Source: an uncultured Oscillospiraceae bacterium (GTDB taxonomy: Bacteria > Bacillota > Clostridia > Oscillospirales > Oscillospiraceae). Taken from it: a stretch of DNA of 38,170 bases. Each line of letters opens with the position of its first letter. Position 1 is the first letter of the stretch. The position numbers and the translations under genes were made by a program. This document shows positions 9,892-16,757 of the stretch, in pieces. The stretch covers positions 1 through 38,170 of the forward strand of contig CALXCU010000151.1 of the NCBI GenBank assembly GCA_944386885.1, in the 5' to 3' direction. The notes beneath the pieces are model-generated. The model saw nothing but the letters and a program-made list of their open reading frames with translations, did no database searches and had not been told where the DNA came from.

Positions 9892-9953
9892 CCCAGCATA
9901 AGCTGTGAACTTTAAATTTATGTAAAGTTTGGCGCGTTTTTTGTAAGGAATTC

Positions 9954-9979
9954 TTGACATCTGACAAATATCCTTGACA
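9954..9979. repeat. Two TTGACA copies 20 bp apart upstream of the S-layer gene promoter
   Basis: TTGACA occurs at 9954-9959 and 9974-9979, with a related CTGACA at 9961. They lie 63-93 bases upstream of the S-layer promoter on the opposite strand. The 20-bp period places them on one helix face. No gene starts to the right, so they may be regulatory sites or decayed promoters. The rest of 9804-10133 holds only the promoter and the terminator at 10073. Confidence 0.3.
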
Positions 9980-10072
9980 ATTGCCTTGTTACACGGTAAA
10001 CGTCAAAACCGGCGCCCCGGCGAGGCGGTTCTCCAGGGCGCCATGGCGTTTGTCTGTCTTCGGAGATGAGAA

Positions 10073-10107
10073 CGGCCGGTCCTGCCAAAAACGTGCAGGA
10101 CCGGCCG
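10073..10107 (-). terminator. Hairpin after the copper-amine-oxidase-N-like gene
   Basis: A perfect 13-bp inverted repeat (10073-10085 and 10095-10107) with a 9-base loop lies 27 bases past the stop at 10134. The minus-strand T run is very short, so termination efficiency is uncertain. Confidence 0.55.
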
Positions 10108-10133
10108 CTTATAGCAAAAAAGAAGTCAAACCG

Positions 10134-11183
10134 TTAAATCCCAGTCTGTTGTGATGCCTGCGCTGTCTGGACGGCCTCGAGGCGGTCCCGTCCCAGCTGA
10201 ACCCAGGACTGGATCCGGGGGAGCTCCCGCTCCATATCCTCCACAAAGCGGTCCCGGTGTGCCTGCCAGCCGGCCTCCAGATAGCCGGGCAACTCCGCCG
10301 GGGCCAAATGTCCCTCCGGATCCAGATAAGGGGCGACCCATTGGTCCAGAATATCCTGGACCACGCTGTCTGCCGTCCCGAAATGGACCACAGGCCCCAG
10401 CTCGGGGCCGTCCAGGGCGGCAAGGGCTTCCAACGCCGCCCGTACGCCCTGGACCCGCTCCCGGAAGAGGTCCTCGCTGAGTCCGGTCTCGGCGGCCAGG
10501 TTCTCCACGTCCGCCAGGATCGCCGCCGTTCCCTCCGCGCACTGGTCGAAATAGGTCTGGGCCTGGTCCAGCTGTGCCTGAGTGGGGGCGTCATAGAGGT
10601 AGATCTCGTCGTCCCTGCCGTCCGTGTACCAGAGGATGGACTTGCCGCACATGGCCGCCACATTCCGCACCGGCAGATACACCCGCTCCCGCAGGACAAC
10701 AGGGGTAATCGGGCGGCCGTTGGCGTCGGCCAGATGCTGCTCCGCTCCATTGAGGGTCACCCGGATATCCGGGCGCAGAGCCACCTCCACCCCCTGAGCC
10801 AAATCCTGCTCAAACTGAGCCTGCTCCGCCTGGGTCGGCTCCGGTGGTCCCTCCGGGGTGAACAGGGAGAGGTAGTAGGGCTCGCTCTCCCCGCTGGTGA
10901 GGGCCACGGTGTTCTGTTCCTGATCCCAGGTCACGCTTCCGCCCAGCCACTCTCCCACCGAGCGCAGGGGAATGTACACCACGCCCTTCATGGCCAGGGG
11001 ATAGAGGGAGCGCCCCTCTTCGTCCAAAAAGGCCACCCAAAGGACGTCGTCCACCTGCATGTGGCGGTTCCAGATCTGCGCCCGGGCGGTCTCCGGCCCG
11101 GCCTCCGCCGCCACGGGCAGGCACAGTGCCGCCGTCAGCACTGCGGCGCTCAGCGCTTTGGGAAACCAGCTCTTATGCTTCAT
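10134..11183 (-). CDS. Secreted protein with two copper-amine-oxidase-N-like (stalk) domains
   Basis: The protein has 349 residues with a clear signal peptide (MKHKSWFPKALSAA, hydrophobic core, cut near AEAG at about 29). Two segments fit the Cu-amine-oxidase-N/stalk domain (PF07833): GVVYIPLRSVGEWLGG followed by VTWDQEQNTVAL, and ERVYLPVRNVAAMCGK followed by ILWYTDG. The C-terminal half is probably helical (QAQLDQAQTYFDQCAEG). Such domains are common envelope modules in Clostridia and carry no copper enzyme activity themselves. The start has CAGGAGG upstream. The gene is divergent from the sigma-factor gene at 11358 with only 174 bases between, so the sigma factor might control it, but no matching promoter motif was found. 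Its exact role is unknown. Confidence 0.85.
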   Translation of the reverse strand: MKHKSWFPKALSAAVLTAALCLPVAAEAGPETARAQIWNRHMQVDDVLWVAFLDEEGRSLYPLAMKGVVYIPLRSVGEWLGGSVTWDQEQNTVALTSGESEPYYLSLFTPEGPPEPTQAEQAQFEQDLAQGVEVALRPDIRVTLNGAEQHLADANGRPITPVVLRERVYLPVRNVAAMCGKSILWYTDGRDDEIYLYDAPTQAQLDQAQTYFDQCAEGTAAILADVENLAAETGLSEDLFRERVQGVRAALEALAALDGPELGPVVHFGTADSVVQDILDQWVAPYLDPEGHLAPAELPGYLEAGWQAHRDRFVEDMERELPRIQSWVQLGRDRLEAVQTAQASQQTGI

Positions 11184-11296
11184 GATGTTCGCCTCCTGAC
11201 ATATTTGGGTCTTCTAAATAAGATACCGCAAAACGAGGGCGAAATATTTCAATAGCTTTAAAATTTTTCAAGAAAAAGAAATCGAAATAACAAGAC

Positions 11297-11325
11297 TTGT
11301 ATTCCCCGTTTTTTTCCTTTACAAT
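11297..11325 (+). promoter_or_regulatory. Likely SigA promoter of the sigma-factor gene
   Basis: TTGTAT (11297-11302) and TACAAT (11320-11325) are 17 bases apart, and the leader to the ATG at 11358 is short. The region to its left must also carry the promoter of the divergent gene at 11183. Confidence 0.6.
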
Positions 11326-11357
11326 AGAGTTCAATTCAGGGGAAAGAAGGGACTGAC

Positions 11358-11855
11358 ATGAATCCGGCCGACGAGGCATGGGTCCAGCGTTTGTTCGAAG
11401 AAAACGCCCCTCTGATCTACCAGGTCGCAGTGCGGAGGCTGGGAGATGAAGAGGGGGCGGAGAATATTGTGCAGGAGGCCTTTTTGGCGTTGGTGGAAAA
11501 GCTGGATACTGTCCGAACGCATCCCAACCCATCCGGCTGGCTTCTGAAGGCGGCTCAGTATCTGATTCTCCAGGCCATCCGGGAGAGCGGGAAGCAAAAC
11601 GCCTGCGAGACGCCGCTGGACAAGTCCGTCCAACAGATCAGTATCCCTTTTTCCTATGCGCCGCCGCTGGGCGAGGTGCTGCCTGCCGGACTTACCCGGC
11701 GGGAGCGGCAGCTTCTCATTTGGCGCTATGAGGAGGAGCTGCCCTATGCGGAGATCGCCTCACGTTTAAAGATCCCCATTATGACCTGCCGGACACAGAT
11801 GTTCCGGGCCAGGTGCCGGTGTAAAACGCTCTGGGCGCAGGAGGACCCTCTTTGA
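11358..11855 (+). CDS. RNA polymerase sigma-70 family (ECF-type) sigma factor
   Basis: The 165-residue protein has the two-domain ECF layout. A region-2-like helix bundle lies near residues 10-65 (FEENAPLIYQVAVRRLG, then NIVQEAFLALVEKL). A region-4-like helix-turn-helix lies near 110-160 (LTRRERQLLIWRYEEEL, then YAEIASRLKIP and a recognition helix). The linker between them is short, as expected for group 4. No anti-sigma gene follows. The only adjacent partner is the divergent secreted stalk-domain protein. The start has GGGGAAAGAAGGGA upstream. It probably redirects RNA polymerase to an envelope or stress regulon, but targets cannot be read here. The bidirectional palindrome at 12090 may end this transcript. 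Confidence 0.85.
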   Translation: MNPADEAWVQRLFEENAPLIYQVAVRRLGDEEGAENIVQEAFLALVEKLDTVRTHPNPSGWLLKAAQYLILQAIRESGKQNACETPLDKSVQQISIPFSYAPPLGEVLPAGLTRRERQLLIWRYEEELPYAEIASRLKIPIMTCRTQMFRARCRCKTLWAQEDPL

Positions 11856-11907
11856 CGGGCTGTTCAGTCTTGGGCTCCGACCGATCGGCCCTCCTGCCCC
11901 GGCATGG

Positions 11908-12089
11908 TCAATGCTTCACGACGCTGGACATTCCTTCGCAACTCAGCGTGGATTGGTTCGACATGTACGCAAAAAATAGCTGGATCATTTGCCGGATATC
12001 CACCATTTTTGTGTAGGGCCCCTGCTTTTCGATGAACGCTCCGGCAATTTCATCCTGGAGCTCTTGCAGCAGCGCAGTAATCGAATCGC
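11908..12089 (-). pseudogene. Possible 3' remnant of an unidentified gene
   Basis: Between the sigma-factor gene and the araC gene, one minus-strand frame stays open for about 60 codons to a TGA at 11908. It has a protein-like composition: ITALLQELQDEIAGAFIEK, then MVDIRQMIQLFFAYMSNQS, ending VVKH. It has no start codon with a ribosome binding site. The only internal ATGs would give a 32-residue peptide. Its upstream end runs into the terminator of the araC gene. It reads like the C-terminal tail of a lost gene, but chance cannot be excluded. Nothing else convincing is seen between 11856 and 12089. Confidence 0.35.
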
Positions 12090-12135
12090 AAAAGAGCTGC
12101 GCCGGACCTGTGCACAGGTCCGGCGCAGCTCTTTT
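12090..12135. terminator. Large palindromic bidirectional terminator
   Basis: A 21-bp perfect stem (arms 12090-12110 and 12115-12135) has a TGCA loop. The A-rich left end and T-rich right end give a U tail in both directions. It lies 12 bases past the araC stop, so it mainly ends the arsR-araC transcript. It could also stop read-through from the sigma-factor gene. Confidence 0.85.
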
Positions 12136-12147
12136 TGTCTTATTTGC

Positions 12148-13140
12148 CTACGTCCGGCAGTTCCGCCGGTACTCGGTGGGCAGGATCTGAGCCACGTCCT
12201 TAAAGGCCTTGGTGAATTTTCCCTGGGTCTCGTAGCCCACTTGGGCGGCAATGGATGCGACGCTCTCGTCGGTCTCCCGCAGCAACGTCATGGCCCGGCG
12301 CACCCGGTACTCCTTCATATAGGTGGCGATGGGCTGTCCATAGACCGCTTTAAAGATCTCTTTTAGGGCACAGGTGTTGATAAGATACTCTTTGGAAAGC
12401 TCCTCAATGGTATAGCGCCGCTCCAGATGCGTGGTAAGCAAGCTGTGGATTGCCCGGACCGCCTCTGTCTGCCGGGAGATATCCTGTGTCAACTCCCGCC
12501 CGTCTGCTGGAAGGGCGCCCAGATAGAGCAGCAGCTCCTGGAGCTTGAGTCTGAGGTAAGCCAGACGCAGTTCCGGCGGCGCGGCATAGAGAGGGGCGAA
12601 AATCCACTCCAGCTCCTGGCTGGCGGGGAGCACCAGGGGCCTTTGCCCGCAAAACCGTTCCTCCAAAGCCGCAGTTCGAAATCCCGCACAGCGCAGGATC
12701 TCCGGGCAGGCCTCCTCCAGGCGCGCCAAGTCTACCCACAGCGCAATCCCTGCGGCATACCCCGCCGGGAAGGACCACTCGGAAGCGGCGCAGCCGTCCA
12801 TACCGTGCAGGGACAGCTCCCCGGCCCCCAGATAGACCGCCGTTCCAGCCGCCGTGTTCCAGCCCACCCGGCCAGCCCGGCAGTAGAACAGGTTCAAAGC
12901 CCGGGCATTGACGCGGTGACAGAAGGACGCGCCGCAGCCCTGGAACTGGCAGAAGCTCCCATGCACACCGTGATAGACTTCATAGAGCTCCATCTTTCCC
13001 CGGCCTTTCGGGCCAGCCGGAAGCGGCTGAATCCCGCGCTCTCCATCCGGCGCCGTACCGTTCCGGAATTCCACCGCCACGGTCCCCTCCGGCACGTCCT
13101 GGAGCGCCCGCTCCAACCAGGCGATTTCCTCCCGCCGCAT
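12148..13140 (-). CDS. AraC family transcriptional regulator
   Basis: The 330-residue protein ends in an AraC-type double helix-turn-helix (about residues 235-328): YTIEELSKEYLINTCALKEI, then SVASIAAQVGYETQGKFTKA, ending in the typical LPTEYRR. The N-terminal part is a poorly conserved effector domain. It carries an unusual Cys/His cluster, H57, H60, C64, C69, C74-H75 and C87, which could bind a metal (inference). The ATG at 13140 was chosen because TAGGAGGGAAG precedes it; a longer frame would overlap the arsR gene. It starts 10 bases after the arsR stop, so the two regulators form an operon divergent from the HMA/ATPase genes. It may give a second layer of metal-responsive control. Confidence 0.88.
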   Translation of the reverse strand: MRREEIAWLERALQDVPEGTVAVEFRNGTAPDGERGIQPLPAGPKGRGKMELYEVYHGVHGSFCQFQGCGASFCHRVNARALNLFYCRAGRVGWNTAAGTAVYLGAGELSLHGMDGCAASEWSFPAGYAAGIALWVDLARLEEACPEILRCAGFRTAALEERFCGQRPLVLPASQELEWIFAPLYAAPPELRLAYLRLKLQELLLYLGALPADGRELTQDISRQTEAVRAIHSLLTTHLERRYTIEELSKEYLINTCALKEIFKAVYGQPIATYMKEYRVRRAMTLLRETDESVASIAAQVGYETQGKFTKAFKDVAQILPTEYRRNCRT

Positions 13141-13150
13141 AACTTCCCTC

Positions 13151-13510
13151 CTATGTCGAGGGGCAGGCGATCTCCACCAAAGCCTCAATCATATGGTGGA
13201 GCAGCTGGGCCTGCGCCGTCTCGGCGGCCTTATAGTAGACCTCCTTGCCCTCCCGGCGGCTGACAATGAGCCCGCCGCTCTTGAGCTGCTTGAGATGGTG
13301 GGACACCGCGGGGCTGCTCATATTCACCATAGAGGACAGATTGATGACGCACTCCTCGCAGTGGCACAGCAGCCAGAAGATCCGGATGCGGCTCCCATCC
13401 CCCAGCTGTTTGAAAATGTCCGCCGCGGTCTGGAACTCGTCCACGCTGGGCATGTTGTCCAGCTCCTGCTCAATGCTCTGACCGTGGTCGTGGGGCAGTT
13501 TGATTGACAT
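13151..13510 (-). CDS. ArsR/SmtB family metal-sensing repressor
   Basis: The 119-residue protein has the ArsR winged helix-turn-helix: FKQLGDGSRIRIFWLL, a recognition helix SSPAVSHHLKQLKSGGLI, and the wing SRREGKEVYYK. Candidate metal ligands include the sequence C49-H-C51-E-E-C54 at the helix where ArsR/CadC proteins carry their thiolate site. There is also a His pair H105-H106 in the last helix, near the alpha-5 site of CzrA/SmtB proteins, and C116. It probably leaves DNA when Zn, Cd, Pb or a similar ion binds, releasing the divergent HMA/P-type ATPase genes (inference from context). AT-rich repeats at 13681 and 14021 are likely operators. The start has GGGAGGAGGA upstream. Confidence 0.92.
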   Translation of the reverse strand: MSIKLPHDHGQSIEQELDNMPSVDEFQTAADIFKQLGDGSRIRIFWLLCHCEECVINLSSMVNMSSPAVSHHLKQLKSGGLIVSRREGKEVYYKAAETAQAQLLHHMIEALVEIACPST

Positions 13511-13591
13511 GGGCTCCTCCTCCCTTTTTATTTATTGTACCACAGATGGAGCGGGTGGGGAACCAGGTTCTTTTCTCGCTCCGGGTGATTC

Positions 13592-13625
13592 GCCCAATTG
13601 GCAGAATTTTTAGCCCAATCGGCAG
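13592..13625. repeat. Direct repeat GCCCAATYGGCAG with a 21-bp period
   Basis: GCCCAATTGGCAG (13592-13604) and GCCCAATCGGCAG (13613-13625) differ in one base and are 21 bp apart, two helical turns. The core CCAATTGG is itself palindromic. They lie between the divergent arsR and HMA genes, just upstream of the HMA promoter. That is a typical position for an activator site, perhaps for the co-encoded AraC protein (inference). Confidence 0.5.
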
Positions 13626-13642
13626 GACCGCTCTCCCGGCAC

Positions 13643-13671
13643 TTGACAAAGAACTTTCCACTGTATATAAT
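13643..13671 (+). promoter_or_regulatory. Consensus SigA promoter of the HMA/P-type ATPase genes
   Basis: TTGACA (13643-13648) and TATAAT (13666-13671) are both perfect and 17 bases apart. The AT-rich likely operator starts about ten bases further on, so a bound ArsR protein would block the start of transcription. Confidence 0.85.
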
Positions 13672-13680
13672 GAAACTAGA

Positions 13681-13712
13681 TTAAACGATTATTTAATTAT
13701 TAATTTTATTAA
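13681..13712. promoter_or_regulatory. Likely ArsR operator, copy 1
   Basis: An AT-rich stretch begins TAAACGATTA and contains AATTATTAATT, placed over the predicted transcription start. The same two elements recur at 14021-14052 before the ATPase gene. The repetition and position suggest an ArsR-family binding site, although the exact half-sites are not defined. Confidence 0.55.
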
Positions 13713-13736
13713 CCTGCTGGAAAGGAGCATCCCACT

Positions 13737-13958
13737 ATGAAAAAGACCTACAAGATCGATGTGGACTGCGCCAATTGCGCCAACAAGATGGAACAGGCCG
13801 CTCAAAAAACCGAAGGCGTCAAGACTGCCACGGTAAACTTCATGACCCTGAAGATGGTTGTGGAATTCCTGGAGGGACACGATCCCAAGGCCGTCATGCA
13901 GGCCGTGCGCAAGAACTGCAAGCGGGTGGAGTCCGACTGTGAGGTCTACCTTTCATGA
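13737..13958 (+). CDS. Free-standing HMA-domain metal chaperone
   Basis: The 73-residue protein is a single heavy-metal-associated domain. It starts MKKTYKIDVDCANCANKM with metal ligands in the loop C-A-N-C (about residues 12-15), followed by the betaalphabeta pattern (TATVNFMTLKMVVEF). HMA domains bind soft metals through the two cysteines and pass them to a transporter. In many CadA/ZntA ATPases this domain is fused to the N-terminus. Here it is a separate gene 106 bases upstream of an ATPase that lacks it, so the two probably work together. The start has AAAGGAG upstream. A hairpin after the stop may make this protein more abundant than the pump. Confidence 0.92.
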   Translation: MKKTYKIDVDCANCANKMEQAAQKTEGVKTATVNFMTLKMVVEFLEGHDPKAVMQAVRKNCKRVESDCEVYLS

Positions 13959-13983
13959 GCCAATCCCCTCCCCGCCGGGAAAC

Positions 13984-14011
13984 GCCCTCCGCCCTGCCGG
14001 AGGGCACTTTT
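13984..14011 (+). terminator. Hairpin with T run between the HMA gene and the ATPase gene
   Basis: An 8-bp GC-rich stem (13984-13991 and 13998-14005) with a 6-base loop is followed by CTTTT. It looks like a modest intrinsic terminator or attenuator inside the operon. The second AT-rich operator copy follows directly. Confidence 0.6.
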
Positions 14012-14020
14012 CCGCACAAT

Positions 14021-14052
14021 ATATAAACGATTAATTATTGATTAAATTGATT
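14021..14052. promoter_or_regulatory. Likely ArsR operator, copy 2
   Basis: TAAACGATTA (14024-14033) is identical to copy 1, and AATTATTGATT matches it at 10 of 11 bases. It lies just before the ATPase start codon, so binding could block an internal promoter or elongation. No clear -35/-10 pair was found here. Confidence 0.5.
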
Positions 14053-14064
14053 GAGGCGATCGTT

Positions 14065-15951
14065 ATGACCAAAAAACAAAAAATCATGCTTGGGCGCATC
14101 CTGGCAGCGGTAGCCCTGCTCATCGCCCTGCATTTTGCTCCGGTCACCGGCTGGGTCCGGTTTGGGCTCTACCTGATCCCCTATCTCGTCATCGGGTACG
14201 ATATCCTGCTCAAGGCTCTGAAAGGCATTCGCAACCGCCAGGTCTTTGACGAGAGCTTCCTGATGGCGGTCGCTACCCTCGGCGCGATTGCTCTGGCGCT
14301 CTATGAGGACAGCGGCGACTACACCGAGGCGATCGCCGTTATGCTTTTCTATCAGGTGGGCGAGTGGTTCCAGAGTTACGCCGTGGGCAAGAGCCGCCGG
14401 AACATCAGCGACCTGATGGACATCCGGCCCGACTACGCCAATGTGGAGCGGGAGGGCCGGCTGGAGCGGGTGGACCCGGATGAGGTGGAAATCGGCACCG
14501 TCATCGTGGTCCAGCCCGGCGAGAAAGTCCCCATCGACGGTATCGTGGTGGAGGGCGCCTCCTCCCTGAACACCGCCGCCCTCACCGGCGAGTCCCTTCC
14601 CCGGGACACCCAACAGGGGGATGAGATCATCAGCGGGTGCATCAACATGACCGGCCTGCTCAAGATCCGCACCACCAAAGAATTCGGCGAATCCACCGTA
14701 TCCAAAATTCTGGATCTGGTGGAGAACGCCTCCTCCCGCAAGTCCAAATCGGAGGATTTCATCTCCAAATTTGCCCGCATCTATACCCCGGCCGTGTGCG
14801 GCAGCGCCCTGGTACTGGCCGTCCTGCCCCCGCTCATCCGGGTATTCGTCCTGGGCCTGAGCGCCGGTTGGGAGACCTGGGTCTACCGGGCCCTTACCTT
14901 CCTGGTGGCCAGCTGCCCCTGCGCCCTGGTCATCAGCATCCCCCTCTCCTTTTTTGCCGGCATCGGCGGGGCCAGCAAGGCCGGTGTGCTGGTGAAGGGT
15001 TCCAATTACTTGGAGACCCTGTCTCAGACGAAGATCGTGGTCTTCGACAAGACCGGCACCCTCACGCAGGGCGTGTTTGAGGTCAACGGCATCCACCACA
15101 GCGAGATGGAGAACGCCAAGCTGCTGGAGTATGCCGCCTTGGCCGAGAGCGCCTCCAGCCATCCCATCAGCAAAAGCCTTCAGCGGGCCTACGGCAAAGA
15201 ACTCGACCGCAGCCGGGTCCGCAATATCCAGGAGATCAGCGGCAGCGGCGTCATTGCCCAGGTGGACGGCCTGGAGGTGGCCGCCGGGAACGACAAGCTC
15301 ATGGACCGTCTGGGCATTTCCTATATCCCCTGCCACAGCGTAGGCACCATTATCCATCTGGCCATCGGCGGCAAGTACGCCGGGCATATCGTCATCTCCG
15401 ACGTGGTGAAGCCCCACTCCAAGGAGGCCATCCAGGCTCTGAAGGCCGCTGGGGTACGCAGGACAGTAATGCTCACCGGCGATGCCAAGGCGGTGGCCGA
15501 CCAGGTGGCCGCCGGTCTGGGCGTCGACCAGGCGTACAGCCAGCTGCTCCCGGCCGGCAAAGTGGAAAAGGTGGAGGAACTGCTCAGCGAAAAGCCGGAG
15601 AAGGCCAAGCTGGCCTTTGTGGGCGACGGAATCAACGACGCGCCGGTGCTCCGCCGGGCCGATATCGGCATCGCCATGGGCGCCATGGGCTCCGACGCGG
15701 CCATCGAGGCCGCCGACGTCGTCCTCATGGATGACGACCCCCTGAAGATCGCCACTGCCATCCGCATCTCCCGGAAATGCCTGGGCATTGTCTATCAGAA
15801 CATCATCTTCGCCATCGGCATCAAGCTCCTCTGCCTGGTGCTGGTGGCCCTGGGATTTGCCAATATGTGGCTGGCCATTTTCGCCGATGTGGGCGTGATG
15901 ATCCTGGCTGTCCTCAACGCGATCCGGGCCTTGTTCGTCAAAAATTTGTAA
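14065..15951 (+). CDS. Heavy-metal P1B-type ATPase (Zn/Cd/Pb exporter type)
   Basis: The 628-residue membrane pump has the full P-type set. TGES is at about residue 174 (actuator), the transport motif C284-P-C286 lies in a membrane helix, and the phosphorylated aspartate D328 is in DKTGTLT. The SSHP motif is that of heavy-metal ATPases, and GDGINDAP is at about 520. The last helices read IIFAIGIKLLCL and FADVGVMILAVLNAIR, with the Lys and Asp typical of the Zn/Cd/Pb group (CadA/ZntA). It uses ATP to export these ions. The start at 14065 is an ATG with GAGG upstream; a TTG 27 bases earlier in frame lacks a site. There is no N-terminal HMA domain, which is encoded separately upstream. A strong terminator follows. 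Confidence 0.95.
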   Translation: MTKKQKIMLGRILAAVALLIALHFAPVTGWVRFGLYLIPYLVIGYDILLKALKGIRNRQVFDESFLMAVATLGAIALALYEDSGDYTEAIAVMLFYQVGEWFQSYAVGKSRRNISDLMDIRPDYANVEREGRLERVDPDEVEIGTVIVVQPGEKVPIDGIVVEGASSLNTAALTGESLPRDTQQGDEIISGCINMTGLLKIRTTKEFGESTVSKILDLVENASSRKSKSEDFISKFARIYTPAVCGSALVLAVLPPLIRVFVLGLSAGWETWVYRALTFLVASCPCALVISIPLSFFAGIGGASKAGVLVKGSNYLETLSQTKIVVFDKTGTLTQGVFEVNGIHHSEMENAKLLEYAALAESASSHPISKSLQRAYGKELDRSRVRNIQEISGSGVIAQVDGLEVAAGNDKLMDRLGISYIPCHSVGTIIHLAIGGKYAGHIVISDVVKPHSKEAIQALKAAGVRRTVMLTGDAKAVADQVAAGLGVDQAYSQLLPAGKVEKVEELLSEKPEKAKLAFVGDGINDAPVLRRADIGIAMGAMGSDAAIEAADVVLMDDDPLKIATAIRISRKCLGIVYQNIIFAIGIKLLCLVLVALGFANMWLAIFADVGVMILAVLNAIRALFVKNL

Positions 15952-15961
15952 TCCCCGCGCC

Positions 15962-15998
15962 GCCCGTCTGGCAGAGGCTCTGCCAGACGGGCTTTTTT
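15962..15998 (+). terminator. Strong intrinsic terminator of the P1B ATPase gene
   Basis: A 15-bp perfect stem (15962-15976 and 15978-15992) is followed by six T residues, ten bases past the stop. Confidence 0.92.
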
Positions 15999-16068
15999 CG
16001 GAACCTGGAGCGCACGCGCTTCCTATCCCTCCTCGCGCCATATCAGGAAGTTTTTTTCAGGTGGCTCA

Positions 16069-16097
16069 TTGACATTTTCCCCTCTTTTCGATATAGT
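16069..16097 (+). promoter_or_regulatory. SigA promoter of the small-protein/APC permease operon
   Basis: TTGACA (16069-16074) and TATAGT (16092-16097) are 17 bases apart. The leader to the first start codon at 16174 is about 70 bases. Confidence 0.75.
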
Positions 16098-16173
16098 ATC
16101 TTCGTCCCATCAGAAATCGATTTGAACCGAGCCATTCAGGATGCAGGCCCAGTTCCAGAAAGGAGATATGGAC

Positions 16174-16473
16174 ATGAGAGAGAGAGACAAGCGTGTTGCA
16201 TCCATGCTGCACCGGGACATTGCCATGCTGGCCCTCTTCCTGGCAGTCTTTCTGGGGATCAGCGTCTTTGCGTTTTCCCAGGTACAGGCCATTGTGGAGG
16301 ACCCCGGCACGGCTGTACTCCTGACCGCCGCGTTCTTGCTGGTGGTCGTAGTCCTCACCAGCTCCATCGGCTGGGTGATCGCCTACCTCATCCGCAGCCA
16401 GAAGGAGATCTATCCGGAGGATCTGCACTATCAGGATCTGATCCGCAGCCAGAAGGAGGATGGAACGCGGTGA
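16174..16473 (+). CDS. Small membrane protein, two TM segments (permease operon)
   Basis: The 99-residue protein has no recognised family. Two hydrophobic segments, about residues 15-36 (MLALFLAVFLGISVFAFS) and 50-74 (VLLTAAFLLVVVVLTSSIGW), are followed by a charged tail with the heptad-like repeat LIRSQKE twice. The ATG at 16174 is preferred over one six bases earlier because AGGAG then sits at a proper distance. The stop overlaps the next start (GTGA), so translation of the two is coupled. As the first gene of an operon ending in an APC permease, it may be an auxiliary or assembly factor of that permease (inference). Confidence 0.7.
   Translation: MRERDKRVASMLHRDIAMLALFLAVFLGISVFAFSQVQAIVEDPGTAVLLTAAFLLVVVVLTSSIGWVIAYLIRSQKEIYPEDLHYQDLIRSQKEDGTR
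16390..16458 (+). repeat. Perfect 18-nt in-frame repeat in the tail of the first small gene
   Basis: ATCCGCAGCCAGAAGGAG occurs at 16390-16407 and again at 16441-16458, in the same frame, 51 bases apart. It duplicates IRSQKE. The second copy also supplies the ribosome binding site of the next gene. Confidence 0.8.
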
Positions 16474-16757
16474 AAAAGCGCAATTGGAAGGACCTCTTTA
16501 TGACGGTCTTTGACGTGATGTTCGTGTTGGTGCTATGCTTTGTCATTCTGCTGACCACCATGCTGGTCACTCAGGGCGGCGGGGAAGAACCTTTCACCGG
16601 CTACACCATAAATGTGCCCATCCTGTGCGGCGTGGTCGTCGCCCTGGTGGGCTATCTGTGCTTTTTGCTCAAGGTAAGTATCGGGATGCTCCGGGACCTG
16701 ATCCGGCATTATTTCAGCCGCCACTCGGCCCCCGGTGCGGAAAAGGAGGAGAAGTAA
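16470..16757 (+). CDS. Small membrane protein, two TM segments, GTG start (permease operon)
   Basis: The 95-residue protein starts VKKRNWKDLF, has a hydrophobic helix at about residues 11-31 (VFDVMFVLVLCFVILLTTML), a short polar loop, and a second helix at about 46-68 (PILCGVVVALVGYLCFLL). The C-terminal tail is charged and ends GAEKEEK. The GTG overlaps the stop of the previous gene and has AAGGAGGA upstream. The stop overlaps the next start (TAATG). No family is recognised. The topology resembles that of the first small protein and may reflect a related role beside the permease. Confidence 0.72.
   Translation: MKKRNWKDLFMTVFDVMFVLVLCFVILLTTMLVTQGGGEEPFTGYTINVPILCGVVVALVGYLCFLLKVSIGMLRDLIRHYFSRHSAPGAEKEEK

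Noticed and set aside
14035-16041. A 668-codon open frame on the minus strand opposite the P1B ATPase gene
   Set aside because: The plus strand encodes a complete P-type ATPase with all motifs. The minus frame shows only low-complexity Gly/Asp/His composition typical of antisense frames.
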